From JARYGU01 sp033795365 (GTDB lineage: Bacteria; Pseudomonadota; Alphaproteobacteria; Rhizobiales; Rhizobiaceae): DNA of 64,000 nucleotides. The notes beneath the pieces are model-generated. The model ran no database searches. It was not told where the DNA came from and saw nothing but the letters and a program-made list of their open reading frames with translations. Made by a program: the position numbers and the translations under genes. Below are positions 26,260 through 34,589 of the stretch, piece by piece (positions within the stretch are counted from its first letter, which is position 1; every line of letters starts with the position of its first letter). The stretch lies in NCBI GenBank assembly GCA_033795365.1, contig JARYGU010000023.1, positions 1 through 64,000 of the forward strand. Direction: 5' to 3'.

Positions 26260-27029
26260 TGACCTCTACCACCGGCATTAAGCTTGAAACCGTCTCGCGC
26301 TCCTTCAATGGGCGCGAGACGATCGTTCAGGCGCTCGACGATGTTTCGCTTAACTGTCCCGCAGGCTCGTTCACGGCGTTGATCGGCCCGTCCGGCTGCG
26401 GCAAGTCCACTATGCTGCGCCTCTCGCTTGGTCTCGATGAGCCGACTTCCGGCGAGATCTGCATTGCCGGCATGAAACCGCAGCAGGCGGTCAAGGCCGG
26501 TCTCACCGGCGTTGCTTTCCAGGATGCGGCGCTGATGCCCTGGCGCAGCGTCGAGGACAACATCGCTCTGCCGCTCGATGTGCTCGGCCGCAAGCGGTCC
26601 GATTTCACCGGCAAGATCGCCGAACTTATCGAACTCGTAGGCCTTAAGGGTTTCGAAAAGGCGCTGCCCGGCGAACTTTCTGGCGGCATGCGCCAGCGAG
26701 TCGCTATCGCCCGCGCCCTCGTAACCGATCCCAGGGTCCTCTTCCTCGATGAACCTTTTGGTGCGCTCGACCAGATTTTGCGCCGCCAGATGAACCTGGA
26801 ACTACAGCGCATCTGGATGGAAAGCTGTGCCACGACCCTGCTCGTCACCCATGGTATCGACGAAGCCGTTTTCCTTGCGGACCGGGTTGTCGTGATGCAG
26901 AACCGTCCGGGCCGCATCGGCGAGATCGTAGATATCCCGCTTGCTCGCCCTCGCTTGCCGGAAGTCTTTACGACGCCAGAATTCCACGCACTTGAAGATC
27001 AGGTCGCGGAGGCGCTGGATGGCCACTAA
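26259..27029 (+). CDS. ABC transporter ATPase (nitrate/sulfonate/thiamine-precursor type)
   Basis: 256 residues. Walker A GPSGCGKST, signature ELSGGMRQRVAIARAL, Walker B VLFLDEPFGALD and H-loop THGIDEAV are all intact. It belongs to the SsuB/TauB/ThiZ group by sequence and by operon. The start is the ATG overlapping the SBP stop; the gene overlaps the permease by 11 bases. Cytoplasmic energy module of the importer. Confidence 0.92.
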   Translation: MTSTTGIKLETVSRSFNGRETIVQALDDVSLNCPAGSFTALIGPSGCGKSTMLRLSLGLDEPTSGEICIAGMKPQQAVKAGLTGVAFQDAALMPWRSVEDNIALPLDVLGRKRSDFTGKIAELIELVGLKGFEKALPGELSGGMRQRVAIARALVTDPRVLFLDEPFGALDQILRRQMNLELQRIWMESCATTLLVTHGIDEAVFLADRVVVMQNRPGRIGEIVDIPLARPRLPEVFTTPEFHALEDQVAEALDGH

Positions 27030-28617
27030 AACGGCCTTTGGGACTGCCAAACGGGCAACCGATTTCCGGCATTGGTCCGCGTTCAGAAACGCGGCCATTC
27101 TGCTTGTCGTCTGGGAAGTCCTCGGGCGTTTCAAGCTCGTCGCCAGTGGCGCGCTGCCGGCCCCGACCGAAGTCCTCGTCCGGTTCTGGCAGGATCGCGG
27201 CGACTATTCCGCGCATATCCTCGCCACCTTCCAGGGCGCCTCGCTCGGCTTCCTGATCGGCAATGGGCTTGCTATCCTCGCCGGCATTCTCTTCGCCGTC
27301 TCGCCCGTCGCGGCAAGGCTCGGGCGCGGCCTCAATGTCGCGATCTTCGCACTGCCGCCGATCGCCATCTCGCCGATCCTGGTCCTCACCTTCTCCGGCA
27401 TGACGCCGCGCGTTGTGCTTGCCGCACTCGGCTGTTATTTCGTCACCATGAGCGCCACCGTCACCGGCATCAGCCAAACGGACCGGCGCATGCTCGACGT
27501 GGTCCGCGCCTATGGTGGAGGACGTCTTGCTCTCCTGCGCCTCGTCGAAGTCCGCGCCGCCTTGCCGGCCGTGCTGGCGGGGTTGAGGGTCGCCGCTCCG
27601 GCGGCCGTGCTCGGTTCCATCCTTGCGGAATTTGGCGGCGGCGGGCGTTTTGGCCTCGGCGCCTATCTCATCGGCTCGCTCGGCCGCGCCGATCCCGCCC
27701 GCCTCTGGGGCATCGGTCTTGCCGCAACCTGCATGGCGCTGATCGCCTATGGCATTTTTGCCTTCATCGAAGCTCGCCTCACCCGCTCGACGCGTGCCGT
27801 GACAGTTGCCGCGACGCCGCTTGGTATTCGCGCTGAGGGTAGCTTTCTATCCACGGTCGTCATCACACTCGCCTCGATCGCCCTGCCCTTCATCGTCTGG
27901 TGGTCGCTCCTTAAAGTGCTTGGCACGCCGGCGATGATCGCCAAGACGCCGGCCGGTGTCTTCGATTATCTCTTCCTCGCGCCATCCGCACCGTCAGCCC
28001 AGTCGCGAATGATCGCAGCGCTTACCCAGACATTGCCCATGACACTGCTCGGCATGGCCGCCGGGCTTGCCTTCGCCTTTGCGCTGGCGCTCGCCACGGT
28101 CGTGCGGCCCGGCATCGTCCGTTCGTTCATGCCGGTGGCGCTCGTCACACAGACCATGCCGCTCGTGGCGCTGACGCCGTTGCTCGTGCTGCTTCTCGGA
28201 CGTGGGCTCTCGGTCATCCTCTGGATTACCATCTCGGTCACCTTCTTCCCGGCCTTCGTCACACTGGCTCAAGGGCTCGGCATGGTGTCGCGCGGCGCGC
28301 TGGATGTGGTGCGTGCCTATGGCGCAAGCCCGTTGACGCAACTCAGGCTCGTCTCGATCCCGGCATCCCTGCCTTATCTCTTCGCCGCCATGCGGCTTGC
28401 CGTACCGCGTGCGCTGCTTGGCGTGATGATCGCTGAATGGCTGGCGACGGGAACGGGGCTCGGAAACCTGCTCAACCAGTCGCGTGGCTATCTCGACTAC
28501 GGCATGATCTGGTCGGTCGCGATGGCCTCGGTGCTGATCTCCGTCTTTTTCTACCAGATCGTCATCTTCATCGAACGGCGCGTGCTCGGCCAATACGGCA
28601 TGCAGCCTGCCGAATAG
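27019..28617 (+). CDS. Double-length ABC permease (two fused permease domains)
   Basis: 532 residues, twice the size of a normal SsuC/TauC-type permease. Two complete units are in tandem: the first coupling loop is near DRRMLDVVRAYGGGRLALLRLVEV (about residues 155-178) and the second near SRGALDVVRAYGASPLTQLRLVSIP (about residues 425-449). They share the pattern LDVVRAYG..., so the gene arose by duplication and fusion, and one chain can supply both membrane halves. No frameshift or stop separates the halves. The start ATG 27019 lies inside the end of the ATPase gene. Confidence 0.9.
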   Translation: MATKTAFGTAKRATDFRHWSAFRNAAILLVVWEVLGRFKLVASGALPAPTEVLVRFWQDRGDYSAHILATFQGASLGFLIGNGLAILAGILFAVSPVAARLGRGLNVAIFALPPIAISPILVLTFSGMTPRVVLAALGCYFVTMSATVTGISQTDRRMLDVVRAYGGGRLALLRLVEVRAALPAVLAGLRVAAPAAVLGSILAEFGGGGRFGLGAYLIGSLGRADPARLWGIGLAATCMALIAYGIFAFIEARLTRSTRAVTVAATPLGIRAEGSFLSTVVITLASIALPFIVWWSLLKVLGTPAMIAKTPAGVFDYLFLAPSAPSAQSRMIAALTQTLPMTLLGMAAGLAFAFALALATVVRPGIVRSFMPVALVTQTMPLVALTPLLVLLLGRGLSVILWITISVTFFPAFVTLAQGLGMVSRGALDVVRAYGASPLTQLRLVSIPASLPYLFAAMRLAVPRALLGVMIAEWLATGTGLGNLLNQSRGYLDYGMIWSVAMASVLISVFFYQIVIFIERRVLGQYGMQPAE

Positions 28618-28640
28618 AGCCTCAACAGGAAGGAGTTCCC

Positions 28641-29381
28641 ATGTCCATCGCCGATCACAAGGCATCCGTCCGCGAACGGGTTTGGAGCGAGTTGCGCAAG
28701 GTTGCCGTGCCCGACAGCCGCTTTCACTTCGAGTTCGGCGAATTCATCGCCGATTTCGAAGGCGGCGAGAAAGCCGTAGACCGGCTGACGGATCACCGCT
28801 TCTACCGGGATGCCGAACTGATCTTCATCACGCCGGACAATTGCCTCGACCGGCTGCGCCTGCAGGCGTTGAAGGATGGCAAGACCGTGCTGATGACCAC
28901 CTATTCGATCAAGCGCGGCTTCTGGCTACTCGAACCCAACGTCATCTCCCCGGACCTCTATCTCTACGCCTCGACACTCGATGGCATGGAGCGCATCGGC
29001 CGCCCCGTCGATCTGAAGGACATCGCCACCATGCCGAAGGTCGACTACATGGTGACCGGCACGGGTGCGATCAATCTGGAAGGCGTGCGCTTCGGCAAGG
29101 GTCACGGCTTCTTCGACGCCGAATGGGGCATGCTCTACCAGATCAAGCGGATATCGACCGATACCCCCTGCGCGGCGGTGGTGCATGAGTGTCAGGTGCT
29201 CAGCGAAAAGCTGACGCCCGACGTCTACGACACTGTGGTCGACGTGATCTTCACCCCAACTCGCACCATCGAGGTGAGTGATCCGCACAAGCCGACCTGC
29301 GGCATCATCTGGGATCGCCTCGAACAGCACATGTTAGACACCATCCCGCCGCTGCAGGAACTGAAGGCGATGGGGCTTTAA
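28641..29381 (+). CDS. 5-formyltetrahydrofolate cyclo-ligase paralogue (COG0212), copy 2
   Basis: 246 residues, clearly homologous to the copy at 24513-25250 along the full length (shared RVWSEL/RVWERL start, FITPDN/FVTPDN, GVRFGKGHGFFDAEWGM versus ...FFDLEWGM, VDVIFTPTRTIEV versus VDLIATPTRLIRV). An AGGAAGGAG ribosome site precedes ATG 28641. Two diverged copies inside one transport operon suggest a heterodimer or two successive steps rather than simple redundancy. Last gene of the operon; a hairpin with a T-rich tail follows. Confidence 0.82.
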   Translation: MSIADHKASVRERVWSELRKVAVPDSRFHFEFGEFIADFEGGEKAVDRLTDHRFYRDAELIFITPDNCLDRLRLQALKDGKTVLMTTYSIKRGFWLLEPNVISPDLYLYASTLDGMERIGRPVDLKDIATMPKVDYMVTGTGAINLEGVRFGKGHGFFDAEWGMLYQIKRISTDTPCAAVVHECQVLSEKLTPDVYDTVVDVIFTPTRTIEVSDPHKPTCGIIWDRLEQHMLDTIPPLQELKAMGL

Positions 29382-29394
29382 GCCGGCTTTACGG

Positions 29395-29424
29395 GCTGCC
29401 CGGTGGGGATCGGGCAGCTTATTT
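29395..29424 (+). terminator. Rho-independent terminator after the COG0212 operon
   Basis: Stem GCTGCCCG / CGGGCAGC with an eight-base loop, followed by TTATTT, 14 bp after the stop codon. The arrangement fits an intrinsic terminator for the plus-strand operon. Confidence 0.65.
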
Positions 29425-29812
29425 GGTTGCGGGGCAAGCGGATGCCCGCGCGGATCAGCCTTGTTCTTCCGGCCGGAAGGATTTGCCTAACGTGTGCACG
29501 AGACGGTTGGCTCAGCCGAAGATCCCCGTCGACAGGATCAAGTTGAGAATTTGCACTTCGGGATTTGGCTTCAGTACGTTCCTGGAGAGACAAGCCGGAA
29601 AACCGTTGCAATGATCTGTGACCCATCCGCAGGCGCTGCACAATTGTGGGAGCCGATCGCCGGGAGGAAAGGGATTGACGTATCTTACCCCAACCGACCG
29701 CAGCACTGGTCAGTGCTGCGGTCGGACGTGGACGTCGTGCAAAAGCCATGGTGATCGCAGAATTGGGAATGCGCACCAAATTAGTGCCGATGTTACCGCG
29801 GTCCCGCGCCTG
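29425..29812. other. Gene-free stretch with a long palindrome
   Basis: About 390 bases with no supported gene. It contains a perfect 15-bp inverted repeat with a two-base centre at 29694-29725 and is followed by the CapA pseudogene on the minus strand. Frames of 60-130 codons exist on both strands but none resembles a known family. Confidence 0.5.
29694..29725. repeat. Perfect palindrome, 15-bp arms
   Basis: Left arm starts CCGACCGCAGCACTG, centre GT, right arm is its exact complement. As DNA it is a near-perfect palindrome that would form a cruciform or a strong RNA stem. It may be a terminator for the minus-strand CapA pseudogene (120 bp downstream of its stop), a mobile-element end, or a protein-binding site. 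Confidence 0.6.
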
Positions 29813-31261
29813 TCACTTCCCGGACTCCAAGCTCGGCGACAAGATTATATCAGCGGCACCGAACGTACCCGTCCAGGGCCGCATCGTTTGCGGACCTATC
29901 AGTGGCAGTAGTTCTCCCTTTAGGTCTTGAAAAGGATATGAACCCCGCCCCTCTTGAAGCTTGTACGCGCCAATCGCTGTAGGATCAGGAACCGGACGCG
30001 CTTCACGACCGTTGGCTACCACAATCCTCCCACGGCATTCCTCGAGAGAAATCGTCACGCCGTATTTTTGTGAACGGACCGCCAAATCCGCAATCATCTC
30101 GATTGCAAGCCTTTTCGGAGCTGGAACCGGAACGATCCGCTCATGATAGTTGTCGATTTCCAACCTCTCACCGCCAATCACAATGGGATGAAGGTCGATC
30201 GATTGGAGCTTGGCACTTCCGTCGAAGCGGCATGTCGCGACCACGCTCTTCCAAACATCCGGCGCGCTCCGCACCACTTCGCCCTCATTGAGATGGAAGA
30301 GAAAATTGCCAAGCCCAAAGAAGATCGGCGCGCCGCGATAGATTTCGATGGGCTGCAGGACCGGAGCGCCATGGCTGACGAACATTCTCGCGCCAGCGTC
30401 AACACAAGCACACGCAAGCGACTGAATCCATGTGGGAACCTCCCGCCAGTTCGGCTCCCAATGATGGTCGTGTAGGTAGGCGATGACGAAGGCGCCCTCC
30501 GCAGCGGCTTGACGGACCTTCGAGAGGTGACCTTGCAGGCCCGCCTCGTCCACCGGGATCCGGCGCCTGTTCTGCGAGGAGCGGCAAAAAAACGTTCCGT
30601 AGAAATCGATCTCGTCAGCCGATTGAAGTTCAGGCAGATCGTGCGGCTGGGCATAGTTGCCCGTTCCATCGGGCTGCTTTGAAAGGTGTCCCGTACCCCG
30701 GCCAGGCTGGCAAACACCGTAGGGTCAACCTCGAACCGCCTTGAGACTTCGAGGCCATTCACGCCGGGGCTCGCAGGACGCCGATCTGTCGCATCGGCCG
30801 CGTACATGGTCGCCGGACCGGGTCCAGCGTCCATGGCAACGAGCGCCACTCGCCTTGTGCCGCAGGTTTTCATCCCAGGCCGGCGCGCATCCGTGGCATC
30901 GACACCGATGCTGGCGTAAGGAACTCTCTCTCCGCCACTTCTTCGAGCGTTGACAGGACGCCCAGAGGCCCACGTCGAAGGCGTGGTTATTGGAGAGCGC
31001 CAGCGCATTGAAGCCGATGTCCTTCAGCGCATCTAACACCGCGAGCGCCGAACAGCCGAAGTAGGAACCTTTCATCGGCCATCCGCCGTGCCGGCCGTAC
31101 ACCGTCGTCTCGAAGTTCGTGAAGGCGATATCAGCCTGCCGGATCGCTGCCGATGCGATTGCCGGTCGCTTTCTCGATTCCGGCCGCCGGTTCGGCACAG
31201 TCGAAGCGGGAAAGGCGTCGGCAATGCGGATTCTCAAAGTGCCCGGTTCGCCGCTTGCCAA
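29813..31261 (-). pseudogene. CapA-family (poly-gamma-glutamate-type) metallophosphatase pseudogene
   Basis: Three minus-strand frames together make one CapA-like protein. The first has AAIRQADIAFTNFETTVYGR, WPMKGSYFG and ALALSNNHAFDVG (the metal-binding NH box). The second has YASIGVDATDARRPG and VALVAMDAGPGPATMYAAD. The third has FVIAYLHDHHWEPNW (catalytic HxHxxE-like), MFVSHGAPVLQPIEIY and IFFGLGNFLFHL. At least two frameshifts (near 30960 and 30600-30680) break it, and the N-terminus beyond 31261 is not visible. Intact relatives are cell-envelope enzymes for capsule-like polymers. Clearly non-functional. Confidence 0.82.
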
Positions 31262-31601
31262 CCGCCAGCTCCACTATTTCGACCTGACGGTACTCGATAA
31301 ACATCAACAGGATTTTTCCTATACCTTCCGCCAGCGCAGCGGCGGCTGCCGATTTTATTTGGTCGATGGCGGTGAATACTGTCCCGACCTGCGTCCTGAA
31401 GGCTCCTGCCGAACGGGACGAGGAGCTGCGTCTCGCCATGCGCCGGCATCTCGGCGTCGCCTGACCCGGAAGTTCATTAAATTTTTCTCGAAGCCGGAGT
31501 CCCAAATCGGGAAAACCGATCGTCTATCCCACGAGCGGAATGTACAGCCGTTCCTAGTGGTGGACTGCGGCGCCTTGAACGCCGTACGATTGGGGGCTTC
31601 G
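31262..31601. other. Spacer between two pseudogenes
   Basis: About 340 bases between the CapA and TonB-receptor pseudogenes. Several open frames cross it, and one plus-strand frame ends at 31461-31463 (tail ELRLAMRRHLGVA). It may be the end of a lost gene, but I cannot assign it. Confidence 0.35.
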
Positions 31602-32828
31602 ATGACTAAGACTAAATCCGCCTCGCGCGGGGCCTGGGCAGGCCTCAAGGCGGTGTTTCTGACGGGGACAGCACTCGTGATGCTGCCCCCCGTCGTGCCG
31701 GCGATGGTGCGAGAAGCTCTGGCACAGGCGACGGAGCAATCGATCTCCGTGCCGGCCGGCACGCTGACGCCCGAACAGGCGCTGAGGACAGTGCTCGCAG
31801 GCACCGGCGCCGACGCCCGCTTTGCCGACAGCAACCAGGTGACGTTGCAGAACGGCGCTGCCGTTTCCGGAGCGGTGCCGGAGAGCGCGACGGAACTTGA
31901 ACCGATCACTATCTATGGCGCACGCAACGCGACGACCTTGGGCGGCACGACGAGCAGCGTCGCCATTTTGAATGCCGAGACCTTGGCTGACAGCCAGATC
32001 CGCACCACGCAGGACACCTATCGCCGCATGGCGAACGTGCTGGACAGCGCCACGGTCAACGCCGGCTTCGTCATCCGAGGCATGAGCTCCGAAGGCCTGG
32101 TACCCTCCGGGGGGGCCGGCCGGTTCGGTCTATGTCGATGGCATCCTCCAGACCAGGTACAATGCCCGCTTCGGCGCGCGCAACCTCTGGGACGTCGAGC
32201 AGGTCGAGGTCTATCGCGGCCCGCAATCGACGCTATCTGGCCGCGCGGCGATGACCGGCGCCATCTACATCAAGTCGAAGGATCCGACCTTCGACAGGCA
32301 AGTCGAACTTTCCGCCACCGTCGGCAGCAACGGCCTCGCAGGCACCGCCTTCATGGTGAATACGCCGCTCGTCGAGGACCAGATCGCGCTGCGCATCTCG
32401 GGCGCCTTCGAGCGTTCGCACGCCGAGCCCAGCTATTCCGACTTCAGGATCTTCGACAATTACGACGAGCTGACGACCGATATCAGCGGCGTGCTGCGCG
32501 CCAAGTTGCTGATCACGCCGTCCGAGATGCCGGACACTCGCGCCCTGCTCACCTATTCCTATTCGAAAGATCGACCGAACGACGCCCTCGTCGGCCTCTA
32601 TTCGGGCCGAGGCGACTTCAACAATTCTCCGGTTACCTATACGGAATATCGCTGGACCGAGGTGCACAATCTCGGGCTCGAGATCACGCACGACATCTCT
32701 GACACGCTGCGGTTCACCTCGCAGACCGGCTACCAATACGGCATCAACAACCGGCGCTCTATCGATTATGGCACCGAGGGCGTGATCAACGGCATTACTC
32801 TGAACCGCCGCGGCCCTCGGTTGAGAAC
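31602..32828 (+). pseudogene. TonB-dependent receptor, frameshifted and truncated
   Basis: The first frame gives a signal peptide (KAVFLTGTALVMLPPVVPAM), an STN-like segment (LTPEQALRTVLAGTGADARF), a TonB-box region (ELEPITIYGA) and the start of the plug. At 32109-32115 a run of seven G shifts the frame; the next frame continues the plug perfectly (GSVYVDGILQTRYNARFGAR, VEVYRGPQSTLSGRAAMTGA) and the first barrel strands. Removing one G restores the frame. The receptor match ends near 32815, about 400 residues in, whereas family members are 650-800 residues. Even without the shift the protein would lack most of the barrel. Probably a former siderophore receptor. Confidence 0.85.
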
Positions 32829-32964
32829 TGCCGTTACGATACGCCCGCCCTTCAGCACCCTTTCAAGCGCGCGTCAGCTCTTTCGCACTAAATTCTTGCA
32901 ATCGCTGACACAGCCGGAAAGGCAAGTTTTGAGCACCTGCGCAGCATACCGCGCAAGATATTGT

Positions 32965-33462
32965 CTACGCGCTCAATGCGTTGCTGAGATCTTTCAATCC
33001 AATCATCAGCATCATCGGATCGGACGGAGACGGCAAGAATCCAATAGCCTCATAGAAGGCACGTGCGTCATCGGAGATCGCATGCACCAGCACGCCGCGA
33101 ATACCGAGGATTTCGGCGGCATTGAGCAGTCGCAGACCGGCATCACGCACCAACGCCCGACCGATACCGCGGCCTTGATACGACAGGTCGATAGCCAGTC
33201 GACCAAGTACAGCGACTGGAATCGGGTCTGGCATATTTCGCTTCAAGCGGCCTGGTGCTTCCGGTGCCCTCACCGCGCCGGAGGCGAGAGCATAATAGGC
33301 AACCACACGATTTCCCTCGCAGACCACGAAAGTACGAGACGCACCGCCCACCTGATTGGCGCGCGCTCGTCGACGCAGCCAATCATCAAGCTCTGGAACA
33401 CCGGAGTCAAACTCGACAAGCTCATGATGCTCGGCCAAGGCAGCCGGGGAACTAAGGGTCAC
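32965..33462 (-). CDS. GNAT-type toxin (TacT-like acetyltransferase)
   Basis: 165 residues with the GNAT acetyl-CoA site (LSYQGRGIGRALVRDAGLRL) and the typical TacT opening (HHELVEFDSGVPELDDWLRRRA). TacT/AtaT-like toxins acetylate the amino group of charged tRNA and stop translation. The gene overlaps the upstream DUF1778 antitoxin gene by four bases, the standard arrangement. It looks intact, unlike all genes around it. Confidence 0.9.
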   Translation of the reverse strand: MTLSSPAALAEHHELVEFDSGVPELDDWLRRRARANQVGGASRTFVVCEGNRVVAYYALASGAVRAPEAPGRLKRNMPDPIPVAVLGRLAIDLSYQGRGIGRALVRDAGLRLLNAAEILGIRGVLVHAISDDARAFYEAIGFLPSPSDPMMLMIGLKDLSNALSA

Positions 33463-33755
33463 GCCTCATCCCATGGGGCTTTGATCGACATTGTGCGTTT
33501 CAGACGCTCATTCGACGGTGCTGGCGCATCGAGCCGGGCAAGGTATTCAGCATAGGCCTCGGGGCTGACCGTGAAGACGGTACGGTCAAGCAGCACTTCC
33601 TCGGCGCGGCGTTCGGAAGCCTCCAGCATGAAATCCGTCCGCGTCTTGCCAAGCAGTTCAGCCGCGCGGTCGATGAGATTGCGCGTCGCGGGTTTGATGC
33701 GGATATTCAGTGGAACACTCGCGTCTACATTTTTGCTCGTATGTGACATCGGCAT
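33459..33755 (-). CDS. DUF1778 ribbon-helix-helix antitoxin (TacA-like)
   Basis: 98 residues. An N-terminal ribbon-helix-helix DNA-binding unit (PLNIRIKPATRNLIDRAAE) is followed by a C-terminal arm (ERLKRTMSIKAPWDEA) that would wrap the toxin. The start ATG 33755 is chosen because GGAG lies six bases upstream; the in-frame TTG at 33767 is less likely. Expected to repress its own promoter through the inverted repeat at 33799-33819 and to neutralise the GNAT toxin. Confidence 0.9.
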   Translation of the reverse strand: MPMSHTSKNVDASVPLNIRIKPATRNLIDRAAELLGKTRTDFMLEASERRAEEVLLDRTVFTVSPEAYAEYLARLDAPAPSNERLKRTMSIKAPWDEA

Positions 33756-33798
33756 GGGCAACTCCAATGTGATAATGGTATATAACGTAACGACACCA

Positions 33799-33819
33799 TC
33801 ATTACAAGATCGGTAATGA
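33799..33819. promoter_or_regulatory. Candidate operator of the toxin-antitoxin pair
   Basis: Inverted repeat TCATTAC-AAGATCG-GTAATGA, 44 bp upstream of the antitoxin start. Further GTAACG/CGTTAC half-sites flank it at 33786-33792 and about 33825-33832. RHH antitoxins usually bind such short repeats cooperatively. Confidence 0.55.
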
Positions 33820-33839
33820 CGGCATCGTTACGGATACAT

Positions 33840-34589
33840 ACGCTGATGGGTTGTTGGTTATAGGTCCCGAAGGGATGCGAACCTCCGAGCCCATTATTTC
33901 GATATCAGTTTGCAGTTGAAGTGAATCGAACTTGCGGTCCTATAATTGATCCGGCCTATATGTTTGATCCCATGGTTTGATGGTGTGATCCTCTCTTTGG
34001 ATGGAAGGATTGCCTATGGGGCAAGTTCGTCACGAAATCGCCACGACCACCACGCGGTCAGAGCAGCAATACAGCGATCGCAAGCTTCGCTCGCTACGGC
34101 TCTGTCCGAGGATAGGGAGGCGGCCATCGTGACGTTCCGGCCCCATACGCTTCTGCCGTTCCGCCAGCCACTATCGCGAACTGCGTACAGCGGCCATGGG
34201 CATGTGGGCCGAAATCGCTCGGATATAACGGCAAGCCGGGCAGGAAGGCACCCTATCACCTCACGGAGGTTAAGTTTACGGTGCCCGTCAACGCAAATCG
34301 CCAACACCGGTGTTGTCCAGCCGAACTGTATTCACAACCTCGAGAACGGCGGCAACCACCACATCGGGCCAAACGAATTGGATATAGTGTCCGGAATTCG
34401 CCAGAAGTTGGTGCCGGCTGCGCGTCGACCAAGAGGCTTCGTCTTCATGCAGCTTCCTCCAAACTTCACGATGACGCGTGTCCGCCTGCCGAGACATGTT
34501 CTCTGTTTTTATTGCATCTTGCTGAGCGGTGCCATGGCCGTGAGCACGACTAACGGGCGGTCACCCAGCGTGCGAAAACTGCCGGCCTA
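33840..34589 (+). pseudogene. IS481-family transposase relic in a gene-free zone
   Basis: At 34017 the plus strand begins MGQVRHEIATTTTR and, after a frameshift, continues HAVRAAIQRSQASLA, the N-terminus of an IS481 transposase. It then jumps to LSEDREAAIVTFRPHTLLP, a piece normally about 35 residues further on, and decays after about 34230. The HTH and the DDE catalytic core are missing. The rest of this 750-bp stretch, including a long plus-strand frame to 34623, has no recognisable gene. Confidence 0.65.

Noticed and set aside
24513..29381. Housekeeping 5-formyl-THF cyclo-ligase next to ssrS (6S RNA)
   Set aside because: In many proteobacteria that gene adjoins 6S RNA; here both copies are in a transport operon, the Gly-rich motif is altered, and no 6S-like region is seen.
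32251..33555. 434-codon frame continuing the TonB receptor through the toxin gene
   Set aside because: Receptor similarity stops near 32815; the rest is the antisense of the GNAT and DUF1778 genes and only lacks stop codons by chance.
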